Under the pieces are notes generated by a model, which was not told the DNA's origin, did not search any database, and saw only the letters and a program-made list of their open reading frames with translations. A stretch of DNA of 64,000 nucleotides from HGM04593 sp045657945 (GTDB lineage Bacteria > Bacteroidota > Bacteroidia > Bacteroidales > Bacteroidaceae): assembly GCA_045657945.1 (NCBI GenBank), contig JAZOUB010000042.1:1-64000 (forward strand), written 5' to 3'. Below, in pieces: positions 25,009 through 34,590 of the stretch. Position numbers and translations under genes: made by a program. Numbering within the stretch: position 1 is the first letter of the stretch; each line of letters opens with the position of its first letter.

Positions 25009-26292
25009 TCAGAAATCATATCTTGCCGACAAGTTGATTCTGTTGGCATTGTATGTCTTGTCATTGAAATCCATTCGCCAGCCATGCAGGTACTCAATAC
25101 CTAACTGCATATTGTCGCTGACATTGTAGAAGAAGTTTGCCGCAACATATTGTCCTTTACGGTAAGCGCCAGGATTAGCCTCGGCATAACCATTACGTGA
25201 GCGGAGTACTGTCTGGCTATATGTAGCCGAAGCAAAGAAACGTTTGCTGAAGTTGTACTGCACACCGGCATACCACACTTCACTTGTTAGCATCATTGCA
25301 TTTCCGGGTGAAGTGGGATCGGCAACCACATCAACACCCACATTGGATATGTTATTCACAAGTGAGCCGATACCCTCACCAACCGTAAACTGTCCACGGA
25401 GTTGCACCGGTCCCATTGTTGCAAGCATACTTGCCTGAGCACCCCATCCGACTCTGTCGCTATTGGCGCCGGTCACCTTATTGGTGTAGGATATATCACG
25501 CATGATTGCACCAAGACGTATATGGTTCAACGGATTATTATTGAGACTGTACTGGATATACACCGGAATATCTGGGACACGCTGGGCTCCGACCGAGAAT
25601 GTCTCGTTGTCTGCAGCATTCACGTTGGGCGCCTCAAGACTTATACCCATAGAGAGTCCGAAGTCAAATCCATACCTGAGCATTGCCTGGGTTGTACGGT
25701 AGAATGTCATACCGCAAGGACCTCCATAGTCAATTGTAACAGGTATCGCCATAAGATCCATGAACGAACCAACCGAATAACCTATCTTGAAATACTTGTT
25801 ACTAATGTAGGCATTCTGCAACTGTAGTCCAAGGCCGCTTCCACGCCAATTGGCCGACGTAAACACCTCGAAATCGCCAAGCAGACGGCTTGTTCCAACA
25901 AGTTTTAGAAAGAGTGTGGAGTTGGTCATGTCCATTCGGAACTGGCTTGACGGAGCACCGCCACGTTGAATTGCCGACGGCAAGAAATCGACATTATCGA
26001 CCGACTTGTCGAAGTCATACTCAATCTTCGTCTGCAAATAGCCACCGATACCAAGTGCCCATTTGCCTTTCTGGTCAACAAGGATAAAACGTGGAGCACG
26101 TGGATCATGGTGATAAGGACTCTGCGTGTTCTGGAAAATCTCCACCACATCAGGAGCCTCATTGATAGTCTCACTGATACATATCACAGGAGTTGCATCA
26201 TCGGTAATCTCCACCCAGCTTTGAGCGCTTGCAGACACCGCTGTCATAAGCCCGAAGGCCGACAACAAAATAAATTTAGAAATCCTTTTCAT
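25009..26292 (-). CDS. DcaP-like outer-membrane porin
   Basis: 427 aa. Signal peptide ending SASAQ (residue 24), a short periplasmic segment, then a beta-barrel of alternating strands (WALGIGGYLQTKIEYDF, QFRMDMTNSTLFLKLVG, NAYISNKYFKIGYSVGSF) ending in Phe (NLSARYDF). The pattern fits DcaP-type trimeric porins, which admit small anionic or aromatic solutes. The substrate is unknown here. A divergent AraC regulator starts 172 bp away and may control it. I see no clear -7 box in that T-rich gap. Confidence 0.75.
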   Translation of the reverse strand: MKRISKFILLSAFGLMTAVSASAQSWVEITDDATPVICISETINEAPDVVEIFQNTQSPYHHDPRAPRFILVDQKGKWALGIGGYLQTKIEYDFDKSVDNVDFLPSAIQRGGAPSSQFRMDMTNSTLFLKLVGTSRLLGDFEVFTSANWRGSGLGLQLQNAYISNKYFKIGYSVGSFMDLMAIPVTIDYGGPCGMTFYRTTQAMLRYGFDFGLSMGISLEAPNVNAADNETFSVGAQRVPDIPVYIQYSLNNNPLNHIRLGAIMRDISYTNKVTGANSDRVGWGAQASMLATMGPVQLRGQFTVGEGIGSLVNNISNVGVDVVADPTSPGNAMMLTSEVWYAGVQYNFSKRFFASATYSQTVLRSRNGYAEANPGAYRKGQYVAANFFYNVSDNMQLGIEYLHGWRMDFNDKTYNANRINLSARYDF

Positions 26293-26464
26293 AATTTTTC
26301 ATTTTTAATATGAATACAGTGATAAAAACAACAGCATTGTTTTTTTGTTTGTTTTTAGGCCGATAAAACAACTGGAACTGCATTTTTTTTGGAAGAAAGA
26401 GGATGAGTTTATAAAACTTATTGTTTTCTTTGCAAAATATCACGTTTGACAAACAGAAGTACTC

Positions 26465-27376
26465 ATGAAGGAGAACGGCAAGGAGAGGGATAAGGTAGCG
26501 TGTTCAAAATACCTGCAAGTTACACCACGAGACATCTCGTGGGGACTTGCCATAACCACAATCGGTTTCCAACACACCCACCCTGGTGACCCCTACCCTC
26601 TTGCCGCACAGCCTGTAGGTTACAACTTCAACAGCTACGGAAGACGCACTTTGAATGAATACCAACTGGTTTACATAACTCGTGGCAAAGGCTATTTTGA
26701 AAGCGCATCATGCTCAAGAACAAAGATAGAAGCAGGCATGATGTTCATACTCTTCCCAGGCGAATGGCACACATTCGCGCCCGACCCCGAAACCGGATGG
26801 GATGACCATTGGATAGGCTTCAACGGCGATTTCATGGACAATAAAATCAAATCAGGATTCTTCACCTTCAAGAACTGCGTGTTCAGGGTTGGTGTAGATG
26901 AGAAGCTGACAAACACATTCCACGAAATATTCGATCTTGTTTCTGACGAGAAAAAGGGATTCCAACAGGCAGCATCAAGCCTTACAATATCACTCATTGG
27001 ACGCCTGCACTATGAAGACCTGAACCACACATACGGCGATACATACATGGTGCGCATAATCAACCAGTCAAAAGCAATTATGCAGGAGGATCTGGCAGGT
27101 AGCCATCCGCTTGAGGAGATAGCGGATTCGCTTGGAATCAGTTACTCATTCTTCCGCCGGGAATTCAAAAGGAGATGCGGCGTTTCACCAGGGCAATTCC
27201 GTCTGGAGCTTAAACTTGCCAAAGCCAAGGAACTACTTGAGAATACTAACATGAGCATTGCCGAAGTCTCAGCAAGGCTGCATTTTGACTGTATCGGACA
27301 ATTCTCAACCTTCTTCAAGAAGAAAATGGGTGTTCCACCACTCGAATATCGCAAGCGAGGTATTAAAAAAGACTAA
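26465..27376 (+). CDS. AraC family transcriptional regulator
   Basis: 303 aa. The N-terminal cupin-like sensor domain (about 40-150) contains YQLVYITRGKGYFES and FPGEWHTFAPDPETGWDDHWIGFNG. The C-terminal double helix-turn-helix (about 200-300) contains HPLEEIADSLGISYSFFRREFKRR and MSIAEVSARLHFDCIGQFSTFFKKKMG. Regulators of this shape sense sugars or related small molecules. It is divergent from the DcaP porin gene, its most likely nearby target. A -7-like TTTCTTTG lies at 26425-26432. Confidence 0.88.
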   Translation: MKENGKERDKVACSKYLQVTPRDISWGLAITTIGFQHTHPGDPYPLAAQPVGYNFNSYGRRTLNEYQLVYITRGKGYFESASCSRTKIEAGMMFILFPGEWHTFAPDPETGWDDHWIGFNGDFMDNKIKSGFFTFKNCVFRVGVDEKLTNTFHEIFDLVSDEKKGFQQAASSLTISLIGRLHYEDLNHTYGDTYMVRIINQSKAIMQEDLAGSHPLEEIADSLGISYSFFRREFKRRCGVSPGQFRLELKLAKAKELLENTNMSIAEVSARLHFDCIGQFSTFFKKKMGVPPLEYRKRGIKKD

Positions 27377-27502
27377 ATCATATTAACTTTCACTAACCAC
27401 GCCCGGAAAAATTTGTTTAATAGCATAATTTTTCCCAACTTGCCGCATGCCGTCACTGACAGGCTACTTGTTTTTTATATTAACCATTAAGATTGAACCG
27501 AT

Positions 27503-28216
27503 ATGAGAAAGACAATGACAGCAGCATTTGCAACGATCATGCTGTTTCTTACAATGCCGACAAAGAGTACAGCGCAAACAGCCACACAACCATACATAGA
27601 CATTAACGCCACCGTAGAACGTGAAGTAACACCCAACGAACTCTACTTGCAGATAACCATAAGCGAAAAGGACTACAAGGGCAAGAAGACACTTGAAGAG
27701 ATGCAGGACGCCATGATTGGTGTACTGGAAATAAACCGTATAGACATTCCTGAATGCCTGACGCTAAGCTACATGGGCAGCGAGATAAGCTACAAGACAT
27801 TCTCCAAGAACATGATAGCCAAGACCGAGGCAACATATCTGCTGAAACTAAATGATGCTACGACAATGCAGAATGTGATTGCGTCACTTGAAGAGCGTCA
27901 AATCTCGGACATAGAGCTGGTACGGACAAAATACACCGGCGAAAAGGAACTTAAAGCTGAGATGGGCGTGGAAGCCATGCAACAGGCCAAAGCCGAAGCA
28001 CAGATACTAGCCGGAGCAATTGAGCAGGAGATTGGGAAAGCCATAAATATAAGCTACTGGATGAGCAGCGGAGAATCACAGCCAAGATTATACAAGTCAC
28101 AAGCACGTAGCATGACAGAAGAAGCCATTGCCGACAATTCAGTCATGCAACCTGTCATAAGCATCGGAAAGAACACATATCGTTTTACGGTAAATGTACG
28201 CTTCGAGTTAAAATAG
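27503..28216 (+). CDS. SIMPL (DUF541) domain periplasmic protein
   Basis: 237 aa. Signal peptide ending STAQ (about residue 25). The SIMPL/DUF541 fold starts PYIDINATVEREVTPNELYLQITI, with a middle helix of Lys/Ala (EAMQQAKAEAQILAGAIEQEIGKAINI) and a closing strand NTYRFTVNVRFELK. Proteins of this family are periplasmic or surface oligomers of poorly defined function. It ends 36 nt before a strong hairpin that also abuts the next gene. Confidence 0.82.
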   Translation: MRKTMTAAFATIMLFLTMPTKSTAQTATQPYIDINATVEREVTPNELYLQITISEKDYKGKKTLEEMQDAMIGVLEINRIDIPECLTLSYMGSEISYKTFSKNMIAKTEATYLLKLNDATTMQNVIASLEERQISDIELVRTKYTGEKELKAEMGVEAMQQAKAEAQILAGAIEQEIGKAINISYWMSSGESQPRLYKSQARSMTEEAIADNSVMQPVISIGKNTYRFTVNVRFELK

Positions 28217-28251
28217 GCAGTTTATTACAACCACTCTGAGAACAAAATGAC

Positions 28252-28286
28252 AATATGCGGTGTTTCACAAAAAAACACCGCATATT
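28252..28286 (+). terminator. Hairpin between the SIMPL and DoxX genes, touching the doxX ATG
   Basis: 14-bp perfect stem (28252-28265 with 28273-28286). Its 3' arm ends on the base just before the ATG at 28287. It may end the SIMPL message, or fold over the DoxX ribosome-binding region. Confidence 0.65.
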
Positions 28287-28730
28287 ATGTATAAAGACAA
28301 GTTACTCCGTTTTCTGTTTCACGAGCCCGAAGCCTCATCGACAAAATCAATTGTCATACTCCTGGCACGCATCATCTTCGGTTTCCTGTTCCTTAGTCAC
28401 GGCATAGCCAAATGGCAGAATTTCATTGGTGCAAGCGATTTATTCCCCGACCCTTTGGGACTTGGGGCTACACTATCCATGTGGTTGGTACTGTTTGCCG
28501 AGATTGTCTGTTCGCTTGGTTTTATGATTGGTGCACTATACCGTCTATGCCTCATACCAATGATATTCACCATGTGCGTTGCATTCTTTGTGATACACGC
28601 CGGCGACCCGTTGGCAGTCAAAGAGCCATCATTGATGTACCTTACAATCTTTGCGTTGCTCTACATCACAGGCCCTGGCAAATACTCCATTGACGCAATA
28701 TTAAAAAGAATCTACTTTGATACAAAATGA
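28287..28730 (+). CDS. DoxX family membrane protein
   Basis: 147 aa with four membrane helices. The first contains the family motif ARIIFGFLFLSHGIAKW, followed by LGLGATLSMWLVLFAEIVCSLGFMIGALYR and FFVIHAGDP. DoxX-like proteins are small quinone-linked or redox-associated inner-membrane proteins; the exact role is unknown. The ATG at 28287 is used because the longer ORF (GTG, 28260) would read through the hairpin stem. The stop is followed by the argF'-side terminator, facing argF'. Confidence 0.8.
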   Translation: MYKDKLLRFLFHEPEASSTKSIVILLARIIFGFLFLSHGIAKWQNFIGASDLFPDPLGLGATLSMWLVLFAEIVCSLGFMIGALYRLCLIPMIFTMCVAFFVIHAGDPLAVKEPSLMYLTIFALLYITGPGKYSIDAILKRIYFDTK

Positions 28731-28758
28731 GGGTACCCTATATCACTTTAGGGCACCC
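28731..28758 (-). terminator. Terminator after argF' repeat element
   Basis: Nine-position stem (28731-28739 with 28750-28758). The one non-Watson-Crick position is A-C on the plus strand but a G-U wobble on the minus strand, so it suits leftward transcription. Confidence 0.55.
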
Positions 28759-28767
28759 ACATATTAT

Positions 28768-28801
28768 TGAGGTTCAAATAAAAAGAACCTTTTCAACCTC
28801 A
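28768..28801 (-). repeat. 3'-end repeat element, copy C (core missing), overlapping the argF' stop
   Basis: Outer stem TGAGGTT/AACCTCA (28768-28774, 28795-28801) around an AT-rich loop with the shared CTTTTTATT word. It matches the outer part of copy A at 21323-21431 but lacks the 60-nt core. The argF' TGA stop lies inside the stem. Confidence 0.55.
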
Positions 28802-29755
28802 TTCAAGTCCTTCGAGAATTCTCTTCAACACCACTGTAGCCGAAATCTCGCGATTTGCAGCCTCGGGAATAACCAAAGAGCGCTCACTCTCAATGACATC
28901 GTCGGTAACAATCATATTGCGTCTCACAGGCAGGCAGTGCATGAAAAAAGCATTGTTGGTAACTGCCATCTGACGCTCGCTCACAGTCCAGTCACGATCT
29001 GTAGAAAGCACTTTGCCGTAGTTCTCGCCACTATATGCAGCCCAGTTCTTGGCATAGACGAAATCAGCTCCCTCAAAAGCCTTCATCTGGTCATATTCCA
29101 CACGGGCGTTACCAACAAAAGCAGGGTCAAGTTCATATCCTTTTGGATGAGTGATGACAAAATCGTAATCGGCAGCATTCATCCACTCGGCAAAAGAGTT
29201 TGGAACAGCCTGTGGAAGAGCTTTAGGGTGTGGCGCCCATGTCAGCACCACCTTGGGGCGCGGCTTGGTCTTGTGCTCCTCAATCGTTATCAAGTCGGCA
29301 AAACTCTGCAGCGGATGGCGTGTTGCAGCCTCCATTGAGAACACCGGACGGCCAGAATACTTAATGAACTGATTGAGTATAACCTCATTATAATCATCTT
29401 CCTTATTCTCAAAACGTGCAAATGAACGTACGCCAATGACATCGCAATAACTTCCCATAACAGGTATTGCCTCAAGGATATGCTCAGGTTTGTCACCATC
29501 CATAATGACCCCACGCTCAGTCTCCAGTTTCCAAGCCCCCTGGTTGACATCAAGTACAATCACATTCATGCCAAGGTTCAAGGCTGCCTTTTGTGTGCTG
29601 AGTCTTGTACGCAGACTTGAATTGAAGAACACCATCATCAAAGTCTTGTTCTTGCCCAATTCACAGTATTTATAACGGTCGGCCTTTATTTCAAAAGCCT
29701 CATCAAGTGCCTTTTTCAGGTCACATAAATCATTTACCGATGTAAAAAGCCTCAT
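28799..29755 (-). CDS. argF': N-succinylornithine carbamoyltransferase
   Basis: 318 aa. Carbamoyl phosphate-binding FFNSSLRTR (43-51), the catalytic HCLP motif (FMHCLPVRRN) and WAPHPKALPQAVPNSF are typical of the acetyl/succinylornithine branch. Known: in Bacteroides fragilis residue 90 is Pro and selects N-succinyl-L-ornithine, whereas acetylornithine enzymes have Glu. Here residue 90 is Pro (GDKPEHILEA), so the succinyl substrate is expected, in an arginine pathway using succinylated intermediates. It lies 18 nt after tamB on the same strand, with no other arg gene nearby. Confidence 0.92.
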   Translation of the reverse strand: MRLFTSVNDLCDLKKALDEAFEIKADRYKYCELGKNKTLMMVFFNSSLRTRLSTQKAALNLGMNVIVLDVNQGAWKLETERGVIMDGDKPEHILEAIPVMGSYCDVIGVRSFARFENKEDDYNEVILNQFIKYSGRPVFSMEAATRHPLQSFADLITIEEHKTKPRPKVVLTWAPHPKALPQAVPNSFAEWMNAADYDFVITHPKGYELDPAFVGNARVEYDQMKAFEGADFVYAKNWAAYSGENYGKVLSTDRDWTVSERQMAVTNNAFFMHCLPVRRNMIVTDDVIESERSLVIPEAANREISATVVLKRILEGLE

Positions 29756-29773
29756 ATATTAAAAGGTATATCG

Positions 29774-32700
29774 TTATCTTATCTCAACAAGACTCTGCAA
29801 ACCGAGTGTATCGGGATTCTCAACCGGTTGAATCTGTTCCACAACAACAGTTCGATTCGCCTTGCCAACTCTCTTTTTTTTCTTCTCCTTATCCTTTTTC
29901 TTTCCCCACCATTTCCAACTATCGAATTCAAAAAGGATATTGGTTCCCACACCCTGGGTTGTAAGGTCGGTTTTGCTGAAATAACGGTCGTTGGTCTTGC
30001 TGTAAGCCTTGATACTCCAGTTGTATTTGGGGCTCAATAGCCACTGCAACTCGAAATCACCAATGAAGTTGCGGTTTGCAATAGGATTCTCACGATAACC
30101 AAGATTGCCATTTATGAGCAGACGGTTATTTAAAAGACGACCGCGGAGCATACCCTCGACCTCCATACTGTTCCAACCACGCTCACTGGTTGATATATTA
30201 CCAGAAATATCCCAATTTCCATTATTGATAATCTTTCCAAGCATATTGCTCAGCTGGCTGGAAATTGTATTGGATATGAGCGATTCAACCGCAGTAGAAG
30301 TATTCACCTCACCGGTTGTCTGCGCTGTGTTTGTATCAAAAGTATAGAACTTACCAACACCAAGCAGATACACAAACTGCATGTTCTTCTGGTCGGGAGT
30401 ACTTGCTACGCTGGCAAGCAGTTCGCGCTCCTCTTCACTACCCTCGGGCAATTCAAGGTCAAACGCAAGGTCAGGAGCCTCAAGACTACCGGTAATATTC
30501 ATTACACAATTGACCTTGACTGTCTTGCGCTTTGCAATCTCAGTAGTGAGGTCACTGAGTGAAGCCGACGGAACAAGATACTTAGTCTTCAGGTTCAACT
30601 CAGCCTTATATGGGTCACCATTAAATACAAGCGTACTACCTTTTATAATATCAAAGACCTTGGGGAATATATCCTGAATTGTAAACTTGTATGTTCCACG
30701 ATCCAAATCAAGGTGACCTTTCATGCTAAAACCAGCCTTGTCATTATAAACAGCATTTATCGGACCTTTGCCAAATATACTTATGTAGTCATCGGTCTGC
30801 AAGTTGGTATATACTTTCAATTCCAGATTATCATTTACATCAAGCATGAAATCAAGTGTGAGTTTACTTGCAGTTGTGCTATAGACTTTCTCACCCTCAA
30901 CTCCCTTGTCTGCAAGGTCATCATCCTTCTTGCGTTTGTTATTGTCGGTAAATGTCACGAAACTATTGTCTCGCGCTCCGCTTGTCTCATTCGAGTCATA
31001 GACAAATTTTGACCCCGGGTCACTCCTGAGCTTCGCTTTCAGCAGGAAACCGGTGCTATCACTCTTGATCATAGCATCACCGGTACCGAACACAGTACCA
31101 TAGAATGGCAACGATCCAAAATTATCCGTGTCATAAACAAGCAACTCATCAGCCTTTATATTGAACAACGCTGTCCATTTTGAGAGGTGCCTATGCATCA
31201 AATCGCCCGAAATTATACCTCTGTTGCCATAACGGTCATACAACCTTGCATCATTGAAAGTCATCACACCCTTAGAGAAATGGATAGAATCACCTGTAAA
31301 ATAGTACTTTACACCTGTTGCCTTGACTTTTGTAGAGCAGTAAAGAGCTACAGCACCATCAAAATCCACAAATCGCCAACTTCCGTGCAGGTGCACCTTG
31401 CCACTGGCTGCACCTTCAGTCTCAGTCAGGAAAGCCTGCAACTTGCTGTCAATAAACCCGACGTTCAGGTTGTTGGCATCTATCTTCAGGGTAATCGTAT
31501 CGTTTGCCTGCGAGAGGAAGCCATTGACTGTTGACAACTCATTCTCGTGATTGTATATACCGGCATCAATCAATATACTTTTACTCTTGTTCTCCCAACC
31601 GACACGCACATCACCTTTGCCCATATCTGCACCATCAATAGTAAAATTCTCAATCATCAGGCGTCCGTCGGCATTGAAATTAGAGAACACTCCGGTGAGA
31701 TGTGCTGTTCCGGTAGCCTTACCCCCGAACTTCAGTATCTTGAAATTTATCAAATCAAAGACTGTAGAGACTTCAAAATCGTCGAGGCTAACCTTAAGAC
31801 TATCATCATCACGTTTTCCAACTACTCCGGCAATTTTCAGGCTCTGCTTGTCACTGTAGAGACCCACATTCTCAACAACAAGCCTATCGATTTTACCAGC
31901 AATTGTACCCTCATCGATGTGCCATACTTTATTCTTGTGTATTATGCTATCATCATGAATCTTTGCAGACATAAACAAATCACCATCAACGTCACGGCTT
32001 AATGCAGCATCCAGACGCACCATTCCCACATCTACATTATCACGCTTGAAATTGTTCCAGTTTACAATTCCGCTTATATTGTCATTCCTAACATTGGCAT
32101 TAAGTCTCAAGACGACATCATCAGCGGTATCATTGTAATCAAAAGTCTTACGATTCTTTACAATCGGCTTCTGTATCTGCACATTCAGTTCAAGTCCCCT
32201 CTCACCCGATGAACCTTTGAGATTTATTTGCCTAATGAGCATTCCGGCAATGTCAATCCTGTTTACAGAACCATCAACGGTATATATATTGTTCCTGTCA
32301 TTGAATGAACCGGTTATTCGGGACGGTTCATGTATCGTTACCGGCAAGCCAAGAATATGTGTCAGTGGCTTGCTGTCTTTAATCGCCACATCGTAATAGA
32401 AATCATTTTCGCCAACAGAAGCATTGCCACTTGAACTGATACCAAGCGCGGGAAGATGCATCTTGAACGACTCAACAAGACCTGTAACAATTGTCGGGAA
32501 ATCAAACTTACCCAGAAGGCTGATTTGGGCAAAATCGGAGTTTACGACAAACATTCTCTCCTCCCCGGCTTTGTTGTCGCTTACATACAAATTCCTCACA
32601 AAAGTTGTGTCTTTCCTGTCGGCAACAGTCAGATTATCCACCCTTGCATTCACAATCGTCCTGCCGGCACCATAGTCAATATACTCACCTGTGAGATTGA

Positions 32701-34315
32701 AAGCATACTCCTGCTCCCTGTCGGCATTCACCAATTGAAGGCCATTGGGTTTCAGTGCATCAACTTTCAGCGCCACCTTCAACAGATTCTCATTGCCGGT
32801 ACTATATTTTGCAGTCAACAAAGCCTTCGCATTTGGGTCATCGGTAGCCACCCTTGCCGTGAAGCCCTCACCGGTATATTTACCCTCGAATTCAATTGGA
32901 GCATACGAATAACCTTTATATTTCAGGTCGCAAACCTTTCCCTTTACATTTGCATAAATCCTTGCACTCTTAATATTACCCGTAGCATTGGCTAAGAGAT
33001 CGCACCCCTCCAGTCCGGGCACGCCGGTCAATGCCTCAAGTTTGACATCTGTTCCCCGGACATTTACACGATAAACACCATCGGGACGCAGATAACCATC
33101 AGCCGAGAGGCGGCCACTTTTGCAAAGCAATTCCGCATCACCATCTATAACCCCCTCTTCAAAGCATACCTGTCCTTTGAGAGAGACATCACCCAAATTA
33201 CCTGCAACATCAAATTCCAGAGTATCAGACCCGACAATCGCCAACGCCTTGTCCAACATTTCGCTTGTAGCCCTTAATTCATCAAGCACAACAACGCCGC
33301 GTCTGTCGTCTGTAAGTGGAGAGACAAGTTCGGCCTTTGCCGACAAAAAGAGCGATTCGTCAAGCGTTGCAATTGAAAGCCCGGCATTGACGCTATCATT
33401 GCCATAGTATCCCACAACATCAAATGCAAAGGAAGGTATCTCAGTTTCGGGAAGTTTTACAAACGGAGCAATATCCTTGGGGTCGAAACGGTCGCCCCTT
33501 ATACCACCCACAACGGTTATATTCTTGAACGTGCTGTCGAGATCTATTTCAATGCTATCCGAAGCAACATGACTCCTGAGAGTAACAACGTCAAAACCAC
33601 TCACGATAAACTTGTCTTCTTCTCTCTTGACACGCGCCTTCAGTTTATTGAGAACAAAGCCACACCTCTCGGTTCCACTCACGGAACGCACATTCAAGTC
33701 AAACTCTTTCTTATGCAATTTCTTAAGCGATACATTGCAACAGAGCCCACTTACCGCAATATGATTAGGATCAAAGCCCACACTGTCACAGGGCTCACTC
33801 ATCACATCATAAGTAAAATGACCATCATACAGTGAAATCTGGTTAATGCGAAGATTCAGGTCCGACTTTTTCTTTTTATTTTTTGTCAACGCATCAATCA
33901 CGAACTGGATATTCAATGGAGAATCGGGCGTTTTACGGTTCAGCCTGACATCGGGGGCCGCAAGCATCAAAGTATTCATCCTCACCTCGCCATGCAGCAA
34001 CCTTGAAGTCTGCAGATAGGCACGTGCCTCATCGACATAAATCATAGAATCTCCGGCAAGGTCACGTATAAAAACCCTCTTCAAACGCAAGTCATTGAGG
34101 CTCCGCACCTCAACAGCCTCAATTTCAATGGGAATACCGTAACTCTCCTCAATCTCATCGGCAACAAAAGCAGCCAAACCGCGCTGTACAGCATCAAGCC
34201 TCAGCGACATCACAAGCAGCAACAACAAAGAGGTTATTACAGCAATTGTAACGAATATGTATTTCAGAAATTTGATAAGCCTTGCCGTTATTTTATTCAA
34301 CAATATCTCGCGCAC
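29774..34315 (-). CDS. tamB: TamB-like translocation and assembly protein
   Basis: About 1513 aa. One N-terminal membrane anchor (LIKFLKYIFVTIAVITSLLLLLVM), then a very long run of repeated beta strands typical of AsmA/TamB bridge proteins, ending in the TamB domain (about the last 350 residues: FSMKGHLDLDRGTYKFTIQ, LTTEIAKRKTVKVNCVMNITG). It spans the periplasm in outer-membrane protein insertion or phospholipid transport. There is no ATG before the anchor. A GTG at 34315 is the best start: a -7 TATATTCG (34348-34341) puts transcription near 34334, while the TTG at 34330 would be almost leaderless. Confidence 0.87.
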   Translation of the reverse strand: MREILLNKITARLIKFLKYIFVTIAVITSLLLLLVMSLRLDAVQRGLAAFVADEIEESYGIPIEIEAVEVRSLNDLRLKRVFIRDLAGDSMIYVDEARAYLQTSRLLHGEVRMNTLMLAAPDVRLNRKTPDSPLNIQFVIDALTKNKKKKSDLNLRINQISLYDGHFTYDVMSEPCDSVGFDPNHIAVSGLCCNVSLKKLHKKEFDLNVRSVSGTERCGFVLNKLKARVKREEDKFIVSGFDVVTLRSHVASDSIEIDLDSTFKNITVVGGIRGDRFDPKDIAPFVKLPETEIPSFAFDVVGYYGNDSVNAGLSIATLDESLFLSAKAELVSPLTDDRRGVVVLDELRATSEMLDKALAIVGSDTLEFDVAGNLGDVSLKGQVCFEEGVIDGDAELLCKSGRLSADGYLRPDGVYRVNVRGTDVKLEALTGVPGLEGCDLLANATGNIKSARIYANVKGKVCDLKYKGYSYAPIEFEGKYTGEGFTARVATDDPNAKALLTAKYSTGNENLLKVALKVDALKPNGLQLVNADREQEYAFNLTGEYIDYGAGRTIVNARVDNLTVADRKDTTFVRNLYVSDNKAGEERMFVVNSDFAQISLLGKFDFPTIVTGLVESFKMHLPALGISSSGNASVGENDFYYDVAIKDSKPLTHILGLPVTIHEPSRITGSFNDRNNIYTVDGSVNRIDIAGMLIRQINLKGSSGERGLELNVQIQKPIVKNRKTFDYNDTADDVVLRLNANVRNDNISGIVNWNNFKRDNVDVGMVRLDAALSRDVDGDLFMSAKIHDDSIIHKNKVWHIDEGTIAGKIDRLVVENVGLYSDKQSLKIAGVVGKRDDDSLKVSLDDFEVSTVFDLINFKILKFGGKATGTAHLTGVFSNFNADGRLMIENFTIDGADMGKGDVRVGWENKSKSILIDAGIYNHENELSTVNGFLSQANDTITLKIDANNLNVGFIDSKLQAFLTETEGAASGKVHLHGSWRFVDFDGAVALYCSTKVKATGVKYYFTGDSIHFSKGVMTFNDARLYDRYGNRGIISGDLMHRHLSKWTALFNIKADELLVYDTDNFGSLPFYGTVFGTGDAMIKSDSTGFLLKAKLRSDPGSKFVYDSNETSGARDNSFVTFTDNNKRKKDDDLADKGVEGEKVYSTTASKLTLDFMLDVNDNLELKVYTNLQTDDYISIFGKGPINAVYNDKAGFSMKGHLDLDRGTYKFTIQDIFPKVFDIIKGSTLVFNGDPYKAELNLKTKYLVPSASLSDLTTEIAKRKTVKVNCVMNITGSLEAPDLAFDLELPEGSEEERELLASVASTPDQKNMQFVYLLGVGKFYTFDTNTAQTTGEVNTSTAVESLISNTISSQLSNMLGKIINNGNWDISGNISTSERGWNSMEVEGMLRGRLLNNRLLINGNLGYRENPIANRNFIGDFELQWLLSPKYNWSIKAYSKTNDRYFSKTDLTTQGVGTNILFEFDSWKWWGKKKDKEKKKKRVGKANRTVVVEQIQPVENPDTLGLQSLVEIR

Positions 34316-34340
34316 AGCCAACGCGCGCAAAAAGTTGACG

Positions 34341-34348
34341 CGAATATA
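34341..34348 (-). promoter_or_regulatory. -7 box of tamB
   Basis: TATATTCG on the minus strand, 26 nt before the GTG start. No clear -33 at the usual distance. Confidence 0.4.
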
Positions 34349-34497
34349 CTTAAATTATACGATAAAATCGCACTTTTTCACAAAAAAAAGAGACGGCGCG
34401 CACATTTTGGACACTACATGCACGAATAGAGACAAGCAAGTGCCACAAACACTACTGCGCCGCACCGCGACCATGCACCGACAAAACAGCGCACGCA

Positions 34498-34529
34498 TTT
34501 GCAAATCTGCCTTTTTTCCACTATCTTTG
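34498..34529 (+). promoter_or_regulatory. Promoter of the SLC13 transporter
   Basis: -33 TTTG (34498-34501), 20-bp spacer, -7 TATCTTTG (34522-34529), about 55 nt leader. Confidence 0.7.
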
Positions 34530-34590
34530 CAAAATATTAATATTTTACAAACTCACCGGGCAAAGCCCAAAAACATCTACAGAAACAACC

